Below, one piece after another: positions 25,301-33,072 of a stretch of 40,742 bases of DNA. The stretch comes from CAYMZZ01 sp046297935. GTDB taxonomy: Bacteria > Bacteroidota > Bacteroidia > Chitinophagales > Chitinophagaceae. The stretch is from the NCBI GenBank assembly GCA_046297935.1, contig JBKBHA010000019.1, positions 1-40,742 on the forward strand, given 5' to 3'. Every line of letters starts with the position of its first letter. The stretch's first letter is position 1. The position numbers and the translations under genes are program-made. A model generated the notes under the pieces. That model was not told the origin of the DNA. It saw only the letters and a list, made by a program, of their open reading frames with translations, and did no database searches.

Positions 25301-25457
25301 CTCGAATAAACGTAGAATGTTGGTTGGTTTGAAGATACGAATTCGGGTTAAATGATTTAGTCTGGCAATTCGACGTTATGGCCTGCCTGCACTTTTTCTG
25401 TTCATCTGTGCAAATCTGCGCTCCAAACTGCGCAAATCTGCGGGAACAGAAAACCAT
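22305..25457 (-). CDS. Propeller-type sensor histidine kinase (Reg_prop, Y_Y_Y, HisKA_3)
   Basis: Up to 1050 residues. A seven-bladed-type beta-propeller region covers ~90-740 with several Reg_prop strands (DGLSDHRVKFIFQDSEGLIWLNTANGFQRFDG). A Y_Y_Y domain follows (FEFAALDYLLAPSLQYRYRI...LQPGSYRLELQYR), then one membrane segment (WLYVLATLLILLPVFIY). The kinase core is intact: ARDLHDDVGSTLS (His864), KEALNNSLKYA (970-980), DNGVGFD (1002-1008) and NGIDNMRHRMKEMGG. It senses an external signal in the periplasm and phosphorylates the adjacent NarL-type regulator. The start is odd. A signal peptide lies at about 58-75 (IRLGLPILLLLSQVCFSQ), but the only upstream ATG is at 25457, inside a dispersed repeat; the next ATG (25223) is past the signal. 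Confidence 0.92.
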   Translation of the reverse strand: MVFCSRRFAQFGAQICTDEQKKCRQAITSNCQTKSFNPNSYLQTNQHSTFIRDQPYTIRLGLPILLLLSQVCFSQPNPMRAARHISLRDGLSDHRVKFIFQDSEGLIWLNTANGFQRFDGQRFETLSFDTEQRSSSLPSGIMNLGIAEDKSGLIWSVTEHEGPIAYNQNTGQITSPDLSTLRKEHLRTHDVLVTPFDQVFCSSVSGLIQINNNVAAPVKTAPGMITDPDLLNQRDMLVDVDGTIWIASSGGFLRYLPQKTEWQFYHHNPDQHPLLNLRRNIAAIQQDASGRIWFSTWQQSQRGRFLYRYDPDKLLIDSVALPQPPPKANEFYNLPDAMASDGKGRMLIATQGGLLLEYDSSLLLKKIYDRVAIGDREYQFETISSLFFDRNQHLWVGCQDGLFLVASESATSRNVLPLPAPEFPWQFHFGRLRSGPEGMILYHSLGAPLLRWNPATNFSQRHDQPYFSGKWSNYQAWLCQKKDKHYFTPWFSDAVVEFDITYGTFRPILQPGELGQLSTRGLAYKGGLLFSGKRKIIRCNDEGTKIDYCTLPDDMASLADWCADPSGKVWIIDELGQLYVLQPEQNWSFVKVTDTKLRGSVYRLGWLANHLVVGTLYQGLAIFDSNGKLIRKLTHRDGLLSNTINRIENLNGLLCIEGPVGFNFLRDVKDPELLANTELDKRHNDFLAAAHDGKQGFFFLYRNRMEYLPQLLLQQPRPLVFKFTKMASSTRRLDPARQAVLAWNDNQLQFEFAALDYLLAPSLQYRYRIGDNWIYLGNNSQLLLPRLQPGSYRLELQYRHPNGTWMEPGLSYQFRIKTPIWQQGWLYVLATLLILLPVFIYRWRKNREQKKIAKIRWQLARDLHDDVGSTLSSIGIYSSVLAGRLEGTKDVELLNEIRSKAGNSIQEMADIVWAIQPENDRLTNFVQRFRAYAVPLLESKGIDIVWTDSTSRNDVQLTMLQRRNLYLVCKEALNNSLKYANATRFVFETSIDKRSLQIKLADNGVGFDESAIDRRNGIDNMRHRMKEMGGQFILRSQPGHGCLIQLVTNI

Positions 25458-25538
25458 TCACTGTTCGCGTGCCTCAAAAAAGTACAGCAGTTCTGTTCCC
25501 GCTGATTTACACAGATTTTTACACAGATTTACGCAGAT
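25404..25538. repeat. Dispersed hairpin element, copy 2
   Basis: Same family as 16299-16433. Arms of repeated AAATCTGCG and CACAGATTT type surround a 63-base core (25440-25502) bounded by GCGGGAA and TTCCCGC. The core is inverted relative to copy 1, while the right flank GATAATATGCATCCAAATC plus octamer array is in the same orientation. The ATG of the sensor kinase (25455-25457) is inside the core. Confidence 0.9.
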
Positions 25539-25554
25539 AATATGCATCCAAATC

Positions 25555-25674
25555 AACAACTAAACAACTGAACAACCACACAACTAAACAACTAAACTAC
25601 TAAACAACTCAACAATTCAACAACTCAACAATTCAACAATTCAACAACTCAACAATTCACCGGTTCACCAATTC
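25555..25674 (-). repeat. Octamer array, copy 2, running into the 3' end of the neighbouring gene
   Basis: 13 clear units (AACAACTA, AACAACTC and AACAATTC types) run in strict 8-base register from 25555 to 25658. Two degenerate units, ACCGGTTC and ACCAATTC, continue the register to 25674 inside the coding sequence. They encode the last residues (ELVNR) and the stop (25657-25659) of the minus-strand gene. In the sense direction the units read GARTTGTT or TAGTTGTT, so a TGA or TAG occurs at nearly every junction. Confidence 0.92.
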
Positions 25675-26496
25675 CCCCTGCCACTGCTTCACAAAAGCTC
25701 TTGCTTTTTCCGTCACTTCTTTGCCGGCGCGGTAGCCCATTTTCCATTCGCGGCTTTTTGATTCGTAAGAGGGATTGGTGAAACGCATTTTGCCATATTT
25801 TTCGACAAGGGTAGCCTGGTAGTCGATGCCTTTTGTAGCATCGAGCATGCGTTGCAATTTGTCGGCTATAAAGGTTTGAATGTTTGCAGGGTACTGCTTG
25901 TTCCACCTTTCGGTATCTTCTTTGAAACGGCGATCGGCGTCTTCCTGTTGTAGTTTTTCGCCCATTTTGACATACTGAAAGTTCTGATGATTACTATCCT
26001 GATATGCTTTCAGTGTTTGCTTCAACTGGTCGAGTAGGGGTTGAAGATCTTTTGCCATCTGGCCACCAAGTTCCTTCATTGTTTTCTCGGTACTCTTAAT
26101 AGATTTTTCGGTATTGGCAATTTCCTCTTTTTGTATTTCTTTCAGTGATCGAAGGGGCTTTTTTTCAGGTGCAACGGGCTTGGCCTGTTCCCTGGTCTTT
26201 TCGTATTGCTGTTTAAATTCGGCGCTGTTCACGTACTGTTTGGTATAATTCAGCAGGTCCTCGGCAACCCGTACACGATCGGCACTGGCAATATTTTTTA
26301 GATTCCTGACGCCGTAGTGCTGAAGATAGCCGTTCATAAAGCTGTTACGAATCTGATTGCTGCCGGCAGTTTCGGATATGCCCAAAATTTTCCAGAAATC
26401 GTCGGCGACCCGCATCGACATATAAGAGGAAAGGGAAACGGCCAGCAGCGCCAGTGTAAGGAGCAGCAGACTGCTGCGGAAGAGTAATTTTTTCAT
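25657..26496 (-). CDS. Exported or membrane-anchored coiled-coil hypothetical protein
   Basis: Not recognised. 279 residues with an N-terminal hydrophobic segment (residues 5-24, LFRSSLLLLTLALLAVSLSS), either a signal peptide or an anchor. A short helical domain follows (DDFWKILGISETAGSNQIRNSFMNGYLQHYGVRNLKNI). Then a long charged helical region with likely coiled coil at about 100-200 (EKKPLRSLKEIQKEEIANTEKSIKSTEKTMKEL). It ends with MGYRAGKEVTEKARAFVKQWQGELVNR. It is probably periplasmic. It stands alone, divergent from the LytS operon. The last five codons fall in register with the adjacent octamer repeat. Confidence 0.75.
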   Translation of the reverse strand: MKKLLFRSSLLLLTLALLAVSLSSYMSMRVADDFWKILGISETAGSNQIRNSFMNGYLQHYGVRNLKNIASADRVRVAEDLLNYTKQYVNSAEFKQQYEKTREQAKPVAPEKKPLRSLKEIQKEEIANTEKSIKSTEKTMKELGGQMAKDLQPLLDQLKQTLKAYQDSNHQNFQYVKMGEKLQQEDADRRFKEDTERWNKQYPANIQTFIADKLQRMLDATKGIDYQATLVEKYGKMRFTNPSYESKSREWKMGYRAGKEVTEKARAFVKQWQGELVNR

Positions 26497-26796
26497 ACTG
26501 TTTGATCAATTTAGGTTAAGGTATCCGCCGGCAAATCTGCCTGGTTTTCAGGGCCGGGTCAATGCAAGGAGGGATGACTTGCTTAAAGCGACGGGTGAAC
26601 CGGTCCGGACGCAGGTTGAAACGCGGGTACCCGAGTACGTGAGCGATTCATTATCAACGATTAAATGCGGGTTTTTGCAGGCGTTTTTTCTTCCTCCAAT
26701 TCAAACAGTTGTTTGCCCAATTCATGCAGGCAAATTCGCACCCGGTTGGCCGGCACTTAAGTCTGTCGAGAAAACCCATTAATTTGCTGACAGGCG
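26497..26796. other. Divergent intergenic region (300 bases)
   Basis: It separates the divergent starts at 26496 and 26797 and must hold promoters for both. I see no exact TAnnTTTG box. GTTTTTGCAGGCGTTTTTTC near 26670-26690 is T-rich but not a clear terminator. No convincing open frame or repeat. Confidence 0.4.
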
Positions 26797-27849
26797 ATGA
26801 TTAAATGGACATTTGATATCAGGCGGGAGTTCCGAACTATGCTCTGGAGCATGATCCCTTATACAATCATACTCAACTGGATTGTGTTTGGGAGCCGGTT
26901 TTTTACGGAGGCACGGGTCGGCATTCTGGGCGAATTGATCGCTTTTCCGGTCATCGGCGCTACCTATCTTTTTTTCTCACAAATTGCTGGCATATTTCGT
27001 CTCCGCCTGCCCGACGATTCTCAGTTTTTTAAGCGCGTGATGTTACAAATTCTATTGTACCTGTTGTTGTCGGCGCTCATTATTTTGGGTTTGATAACGC
27101 TATACCGCCTGGTTGGCATTCTACATGGCCCTTACGATTCGCAATTCACCTGGGCGTTTATCTTTACCGGCATCATCAATATATTTCTGACTTTCTTTAA
27201 CGAAGCGCTCTATCGATTTGAAGTGTGGAAGGCTGATTTGCGGGAGACAGAACAGCTGAAATTGACTTATAAGCAGGGCCAGTTAATGGGCTTGAAGAGC
27301 CAGATTAACCCGCATGTGCTATTTAACAGCCTCAATTCCCTGTCGGGCCTGATTCAGGAAGACAGTCAGAAGGCTGAGCGCTTTCTTGACGAAATGAGTA
27401 AGGTATATCGGTACATGCTGCGTCACGAGGAGGAATCACTTGTGCCTTTGCAGACCGAGTTGCAGTTTATTGATTCCTATTTCGCCTTGTTGAAAGCCAG
27501 GTACAACGAAGGAATCGACCTGAAGCTGGAGATAAATGAAGAGGATCAGCAGAAGCTGATTCCACCATTGAGTTTGCAGGTGATTTTGGAGAATGCCATT
27601 TTCCAGAACAAGATTGCGCGGCAACATCCGCTCAGGATAAAGATACAGTCGGTAAGGGGCAATGCGCTGGTGGTAACCAATAATATGCAGCGGAAAATGA
27701 TTACCGAGACGGTGGATTATGAAGCCGGCCTTGATAATTTGGTGAAGAAATATCAATTGTTGAATCAGCCACCCGTAGATATACGGGAGGAGGCATCGGA
27801 ACGGCGGATTAGATTACCCTTGATTGAAAGCCAGGAGGTGCTGTCATGA
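26797..27849 (+). CDS. LytS-type sensor histidine kinase (His_kinase family), first of a pair
   Basis: 350 residues. The N-terminal half has four membrane segments (about 18-32, 45-63, 83-105, 118-136). The kinase core starts with the LytS-family phospho-acceptor motif SQINPHVLFNSLNSLSGLI (His173), then ELQFIDSYFALLKARYNEG. The N box is LENAIFQNK (264-272), where the usual KH of ENA.KHN is replaced by FQ. The C-terminus (LVVTNNMQRK, AGLDNLVKKYQLL) is typical of this Bacteroidota group. It overlaps the next kinase gene by 4 bases (ATGA), so the two are translationally coupled. Partner: the LytTR regulator at 28964. Confidence 0.9.
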   Translation: MIKWTFDIRREFRTMLWSMIPYTIILNWIVFGSRFFTEARVGILGELIAFPVIGATYLFFSQIAGIFRLRLPDDSQFFKRVMLQILLYLLLSALIILGLITLYRLVGILHGPYDSQFTWAFIFTGIINIFLTFFNEALYRFEVWKADLRETEQLKLTYKQGQLMGLKSQINPHVLFNSLNSLSGLIQEDSQKAERFLDEMSKVYRYMLRHEEESLVPLQTELQFIDSYFALLKARYNEGIDLKLEINEEDQQKLIPPLSLQVILENAIFQNKIARQHPLRIKIQSVRGNALVVTNNMQRKMITETVDYEAGLDNLVKKYQLLNQPPVDIREEASERRIRLPLIESQEVLS

Positions 27850-28952
27850 AATGGTTTAAGCGTGCCAGCAGTATACAATGGTATTCATTTCTGTTTTCCA
27901 TGCCGTTGATAGGGGCCGGATTACTATACGTGTTGTATGGTGACCGCATTTTTGAAGAGTGGCAAATATGGGTGGTCGCATTTCCGCTTATTTGGATATT
28001 GGGACTTGCTACCTTTTACATGCATGTTTTGTACGACAACTGGGCCACGACTCGATATCCGGAGATCAGGCAGACAAGGCAACGGGCTTTGCTGAAGACG
28101 GGGGTAGTGTTGCTGGTGATGTCGCCCGCCGTGATGGTTATTTTTTTCCTTTTCGACTGGCTACATATCCTGGGTTATGCATGGCGGCCGGGCCACTTGC
28201 GGGCAGGCATGCTGATCGGCTACTCGGTAAATATTATTTTTCTGGCGCTTTGGGAAGCGGTGTATATCATGGAAAAACATAAGGAGAGTCTGGCCGAGCG
28301 GGAGATCCTGCGGCAGATGTCGCTACAGCAGGAGTTTGATGTGCTCAAAAGCCAGGTTAACCCGCATTTTTTGTTTAACTGCTTCAATACTCTTTCTTCT
28401 TTAATTGCTGAAGACCCGCAGCGGGCCGATTCGTTCTTAAACGAACTTAGCAAAGTGTATCGCTACCTGCTCCGGAGCAACGAGAGCAGTCTGTCGACTT
28501 TGGAAAATGAATTGCGATTTATAGAATCCTATTTTCGACTGTTGAAAACCCGTCATGGCGAAGCAGTACATTTCCAGCTGGAAATTGACAAACGATATGC
28601 GAATTACCTGCTGCCCTCGCTCAGCCTTCAATTACTGGTTGAAAACGCGGTGAAGCATAACGTGCTTTCGAAAAACAAGCCACTGCTGATCGATATCTTT
28701 ACCACGGCAGCCAACCGGCTGGTGGTAAGCAACAATTTGCAGCGGCGAACAAAAAAAGGACCTTCGAATCGAATTGGGCTGGATAATATTCGTACCAAAT
28801 ACGATCTGCTGCGGCAACGTGGTTTTCAGGTGATGGAAGATGCCAAGAGTTTTACCGTGGTATTGCCATTGATCTGGGCGCAAGGCCTTGCCAATGACTG
28901 GAAGGAGGGCGGAATTGATAAAAACAAGCAACACATACCATTCATTCAATAA
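27846..28952 (+). CDS. LytS-type sensor histidine kinase, second of a pair
   Basis: 368 residues, clearly paralogous to the preceding gene. Four membrane segments are predicted (about 13-31, 41-61, 85-105, 121-141). The core motifs are intact: SQVNPHFLFNCFNTLSSLI (His174), LVENAVKHN, LVVSNNLQRR and GLDNIRTKYDLL. The two kinases may form a heterodimer, with this one keeping the canonical N box. The LytTR response regulator starts 11 bases downstream. Confidence 0.92.
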   Translation: MKWFKRASSIQWYSFLFSMPLIGAGLLYVLYGDRIFEEWQIWVVAFPLIWILGLATFYMHVLYDNWATTRYPEIRQTRQRALLKTGVVLLVMSPAVMVIFFLFDWLHILGYAWRPGHLRAGMLIGYSVNIIFLALWEAVYIMEKHKESLAEREILRQMSLQQEFDVLKSQVNPHFLFNCFNTLSSLIAEDPQRADSFLNELSKVYRYLLRSNESSLSTLENELRFIESYFRLLKTRHGEAVHFQLEIDKRYANYLLPSLSLQLLVENAVKHNVLSKNKPLLIDIFTTAANRLVVSNNLQRRTKKGPSNRIGLDNIRTKYDLLRQRGFQVMEDAKSFTVVLPLIWAQGLANDWKEGGIDKNKQHIPFIQ

Positions 28953-28963
28953 ACTACTGCATT

Positions 28964-29743
28964 ATGAAAGTTTTGATTGTTGAAGACGAGGACCTGGCGG
29001 TCAAAAAAATCACAAAGACACTTGCTTCGGTAGATCCCGATGCGGAAGTAGTGGGCGTAACCGACAGCATACTTTCAACAGTTGCCTGGATTGAAGAAAA
29101 TGCGGCACCCGACCTGATTTTGATGGATATTGAGCTGGCAGATGGACAAAGTTTCGAGATTTTCAACCGGGTTAAAATTCAATCGCCTGTTATTTTTACC
29201 ACATCTTACGATGAATACGCGCTGAAAGCTTTTAAAGTAAATAGTGTAGACTACCTGTTGAAACCAATCCAAAAAGAAGATCTGGAAGCCGCTCTGCAGA
29301 AACTGGGTAATATGAAAAACCTGTATCAGCAGTCGGCGCCATCGGCACCTGTGAGCATCGACAGCCTGGTGCAGGAGCTTCAGAAAAAATTGCAGCCTAA
29401 AGAGTATCGGAAGCGCTTTCTGGTTCGTCACGCACAAAAGCTGGTTTCAATTGATACCGAAGAAATCGCCTACTTCTTCAGCGACGGGCGTCTGAACTTT
29501 TTCAAAACCTTCGATAACCGAAAGTTTGTGGTAGACTACACGATGGACGAACTGGAAGAAATGCTGGATCCGCAGGCTTATTTCCGGATTAGCCGTTCGT
29601 TTTTCATTTCTATTAATTGTGTGGATCAGATTCACGATTATTTCGGCAATCGATTGTTGCTACACCTGAAGCCGGCGGTTGACAAAGAGTCGATCGTAAG
29701 CCGGGAAAAAGTAACTGATTTTAAGAAGTGGATGGGCAAGTAA
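28964..29743 (+). CDS. LytTR-family response regulator
   Basis: 259 residues. The receiver domain at 1-120 has acidic residues EDED (7-10), phospho-acceptor Asp55 (LILMDIELADG) and YLLKPI (Lys). A linker with QQSAPSAPVS follows. The LytTR DNA-binding domain is at about 150-255 (RFLVRHAQKLVSIDTEEIAYFFSDGRLNFFKTFDNRKFVVDYTMDELEEML, FRISRSFFISINCVDQI). It is the output of the two upstream LytS kinases. The stop is 16 bases from the convergent stop of the propeller sensor. LytTR proteins bind pairs of short direct repeats; none stood out nearby. Confidence 0.95.
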   Translation: MKVLIVEDEDLAVKKITKTLASVDPDAEVVGVTDSILSTVAWIEENAAPDLILMDIELADGQSFEIFNRVKIQSPVIFTTSYDEYALKAFKVNSVDYLLKPIQKEDLEAALQKLGNMKNLYQQSAPSAPVSIDSLVQELQKKLQPKEYRKRFLVRHAQKLVSIDTEEIAYFFSDGRLNFFKTFDNRKFVVDYTMDELEEMLDPQAYFRISRSFFISINCVDQIHDYFGNRLLLHLKPAVDKESIVSREKVTDFKKWMGK

Positions 29744-29759
29744 AATGAATATAGAGTAA

Positions 29760-32700
29760 TTACTTTACCGGGAGCAGCACAACGATAGCCATACCGTTCT
29801 TGTCGTACTGGATGTCCGATTCGCCGTTTAGCAGTTCGCAACGTTCCTGTATTTGTTCGATAGCCTGATCTATTTCTGCCGCATTTGAATCGAGCCGGGC
29901 GGTATGGTCCTGAAATTTCAGCGAGAGTTTATGACGAAACAGATCTACCTGCAGCAGGCTTTGTCTGCCGCCGGCAAGCTGAACCATTAAGCGAAGCGCA
30001 TCTTTGAAGATCAACAGGAATTCGTGCCTGGTTTTCATATCCAGCTTTAGCGACTGCACCTTCTTATCAACAGATATTTCTATGTTGGCTTCGTGCCGGT
30101 TGCGGAGAGCGTCGGCGTACTCCAGCATACGAAGAACCGTTTTTTCCATGCTGTCATTCTCCGGATCAATGCTCCAAAGGATATCGTCCATGGCGATGAT
30201 CATATTATGACTCTTGGCACTGATCTGGTCGATGTATTCTTTTGATCGGTCAATGTCTTTGTCGGCCTTGATCTTGGCCATTTCTCCCAGCAGATTGATA
30301 TTGCTGAGGGTGGTCGACACGTCGGCATGAAGGCTATTGGCAATTTCTGACCGAACCCGCTCCAGTTCATTCAGTCGCCTTATACGCTCACGATCGATCC
30401 AGTAAAGTACAACAGCGCCCAGCAATAACAGAAGTCCGTAAAACCACCAGGTTTGATAGAAGTGTGGGTATATTTTGATTAAAAGCTTCGTGGTGTGCGG
30501 ACTGGCCTTGCCATCGGCATCCTCGCTGCGAGCCATAAAGGTATATTCGCCTGCTGGTAAATAACTGTATACAGCTTCGTTGCTTTTGTCGGCTATCTGC
30601 CAGTCTTCGTCGAGTCCCTCCAGCTTGTACCGAATCATGAACGCGCCATTATAGCTTAGCCCTGAAAAGTTGATGGTAATGGAATTTTCTTTCGGGCCCA
30701 GTTCCAGTCGGGGCTGCTGAAGCAGGGAGTCGACCAACAGTTGGCGATTCATGACGCGAACGCCGGTAATGGTAATCTTGGGAATGGTATTGTTGATGCG
30801 TACGTCGGCTGGTTGAAAGATGGTAAATTGATTCTCTGCTCCAAACAGCAGGCGTCCATCGGGTAATCGAAGGCTGGCCGACAGCACAAACCTGTCGTCG
30901 GCAATGCCGTCGATACGATCAAAGTGTACAAAAATTTTATTGTAGATATTTACCCTATACAATCCCTGTGAACTGGATACCCAGAGATAGCCGCCTCGTG
31001 GGTCTTTTTCAACAGACGCGATTCGTCCACTGATCGTATTTTCATTTCCTACAGTTCTGATCTGTTTTGTTATCCTGTTGTAAATATGAATAAAGGGGCC
31101 ACCCGAAAATACCATACTGGTATCGTCGTATTCCATAATATGGCCTACTTGTGCAATTGAGTTATAATCGCCGTTTTCGTTAGTAGCAGGTAAATGCAGC
31201 AACAATTCATCGCCGATGGGATCAAACACATATACACCGGTACCCAGGGCGGCCACCCAGACAAGACCTTTGCTGTCGACAAAAATTTTGGTAATTGAGC
31301 CAGGTACCACACCCTCTACTTTCTTGAGGCCATCTTCAAATTTTCCTGCGCTGCCTTTTGCTACATCCCACTTGAAGAGCCCTGAATTCATGGTGCCGAT
31401 CCACAAGTTCCCGCGCCGGTCGGCTTCGATCTGGCGAATCGTATTATTGTTGAATTGAGGTGGAAAATGCGTTCGAAAGGTTTTGCTGCGCAGATTGTAT
31501 TCGCCGATTCCAGGTTGCATGCCCATCCAGATTCGGGTACTGTCGCGATCAATGAGCATATCCCAAACAGTGATCGGGTTTTTTTCGTTGATGCCACGAA
31601 AGTTGAGTGGCGTATTTTTTAGCTGCTTGTCGTATCGATAAAGGCCGTCGCCCCAACTGGCAGCCAGCAGATCGCCACCAGGCAAGCGAAGAAAGGAAAG
31701 TATGCTGCCTTTTCCGGGCAATCCGCTTACCGGATGCAGATGGCTAATATTGGTGAAGTATTGTTCGGAAGGGGCAAATCGGTACAAGCCGTTATTGGTG
31801 GTGGTTAGCCAGATGCTCCCGCCATTGTCTTCGCAAAAAGAACTAACTCCTTCATATACGATGCTCTGTTCATTTACAAAACCGTTATACACCAATTGAA
31901 AGCGGTTCTCATTTTCCAGGAACCTGGCCAGCACGCCGAGTCCCCGAATCCAAATGGTGCCATCTGCCTGTTGCATATACCCATGCGTTTCATAATAGGT
32001 CTTGAGCAGGTTAATAAAATGGAAATTGCGAAGCACCACTTTATTTGCACTCAGATCATAACAATTGACCAAAGGATAGCCGGGCCCCCAGATATCGAAC
32101 CATACGCGATCGTTGCGGTCGAAGAAAATATTAAATGCATGGTGGGTAGTATCGAACAGTTCCAGCACTGGTTCTTTTTCTACGTTATGCCCGGCATAAC
32201 TGTGTTGGCCGGTAGCGGCATTGTAAATGCTGAGCCCGCGGTTGGACGATATCCAGTATTTTTCTGTGCCAGGCTGTGCGGCTATATCAATACAGAGCCG
32301 CCCGGGAGGGATGCTAAACGGATTATTAGCTTTATTAAACTCACCCGATTCAGGCGTCCAGGTCAGTAATTCAACGAGCCCCGCCAGCAGAAACATATTT
32401 CCTTTCGGGTCTCTGATTAGTTTGGTTGTGGCCAGTGCCGCGTTCTTGCTCGTAAACTTTGTCGGTATCTGTGTAAACTCTAATCGGTCGGGATCGAGGA
32501 CCGCCACCTGATTGTTGGAACATAGGACCCAAATCTTATTATCCGGACCTTTTATGAGTTGGAGAACTAGGTTGTTGGGAATCGATTTTGGATCATTTCG
32601 GTCATGGCGAAAAGTAATGAAACGTGCACCGTCGTATCGCTGAAGACCGTTTCCGGTTCCGATCCATACAAAACCTTTGTCATCATGAAGAACAGCTCTT

Positions 32701-32828
32701 CCTTCATTGCTGATCAGGCCTTCGGCTGCACCAAAATGGGTAAAGGAGTATTGACGGATGTCCTGGGCCCTGGCTGACAGGAGCAGGGCAGTGAGCGAAA
32801 GAGTGATAAAAAGTCGTAGTGCGAACAC
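29760..32828 (-). CDS. Propeller sensor protein with degenerate histidine-kinase ATPase domain
   Basis: 1022 residues from a GTG start at 32828, which gives a clean signal peptide (FALRLFITLSLTALLLSARAQ). Reg_prop beta-propellers cover about 25-690 (FGAAEGLISNEGRAVLHDDKGFVWIGTGNGLQRYDG and others). A Y_Y_Y domain is at about 700-770 and one membrane segment at about 777-797 (WWFYGLLLLLGAVVLYWI). The dimerisation helix keeps the phospho-acceptor His834 (ANSLHADVSTTLSN). The ATPase part has lost its motifs: the N box reads KDALRLMVQLA, the D box QDHTARLD and the G2 region AIEQIQERCELL. It is probably a pseudokinase that senses and is phosphorylated in trans or acts by heterodimerisation. It is convergent with the LytS/LytTR operon. 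Confidence 0.88.
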   Translation of the reverse strand: MFALRLFITLSLTALLLSARAQDIRQYSFTHFGAAEGLISNEGRAVLHDDKGFVWIGTGNGLQRYDGARFITFRHDRNDPKSIPNNLVLQLIKGPDNKIWVLCSNNQVAVLDPDRLEFTQIPTKFTSKNAALATTKLIRDPKGNMFLLAGLVELLTWTPESGEFNKANNPFSIPPGRLCIDIAAQPGTEKYWISSNRGLSIYNAATGQHSYAGHNVEKEPVLELFDTTHHAFNIFFDRNDRVWFDIWGPGYPLVNCYDLSANKVVLRNFHFINLLKTYYETHGYMQQADGTIWIRGLGVLARFLENENRFQLVYNGFVNEQSIVYEGVSSFCEDNGGSIWLTTTNNGLYRFAPSEQYFTNISHLHPVSGLPGKGSILSFLRLPGGDLLAASWGDGLYRYDKQLKNTPLNFRGINEKNPITVWDMLIDRDSTRIWMGMQPGIGEYNLRSKTFRTHFPPQFNNNTIRQIEADRRGNLWIGTMNSGLFKWDVAKGSAGKFEDGLKKVEGVVPGSITKIFVDSKGLVWVAALGTGVYVFDPIGDELLLHLPATNENGDYNSIAQVGHIMEYDDTSMVFSGGPFIHIYNRITKQIRTVGNENTISGRIASVEKDPRGGYLWVSSSQGLYRVNIYNKIFVHFDRIDGIADDRFVLSASLRLPDGRLLFGAENQFTIFQPADVRINNTIPKITITGVRVMNRQLLVDSLLQQPRLELGPKENSITINFSGLSYNGAFMIRYKLEGLDEDWQIADKSNEAVYSYLPAGEYTFMARSEDADGKASPHTTKLLIKIYPHFYQTWWFYGLLLLLGAVVLYWIDRERIRRLNELERVRSEIANSLHADVSTTLSNINLLGEMAKIKADKDIDRSKEYIDQISAKSHNMIIAMDDILWSIDPENDSMEKTVLRMLEYADALRNRHEANIEISVDKKVQSLKLDMKTRHEFLLIFKDALRLMVQLAGGRQSLLQVDLFRHKLSLKFQDHTARLDSNAAEIDQAIEQIQERCELLNGESDIQYDKNGMAIVVLLPVK

Positions 32829-33072
32829 AATGGTGGTTGGTTATTCAAATATATATAAAGCCCGCACAAATTAGCCTACTGGCGGTATGAACTGTTATAA
32901 ACGCCGATGAAGTGTGAAAAGCTTCTTGTGGCCACTCAGGAGCCGGCTCATTTCAAACGCCGATTTGGTCAGCCCATTCTTCCTGCTATTTACTTTGGCC
33001 TGCCATTGTTTGATCTTTGAATCAGCCTGCATAACCGTTGATTTGGATTACGTGCAGCACACTCGATAAGCC

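Noticed and set aside
26579..26782. 67-codon frame in the intergenic region before the LytS operon
   Set aside because: No start context or family resemblance, and it lies where divergent promoters are expected.
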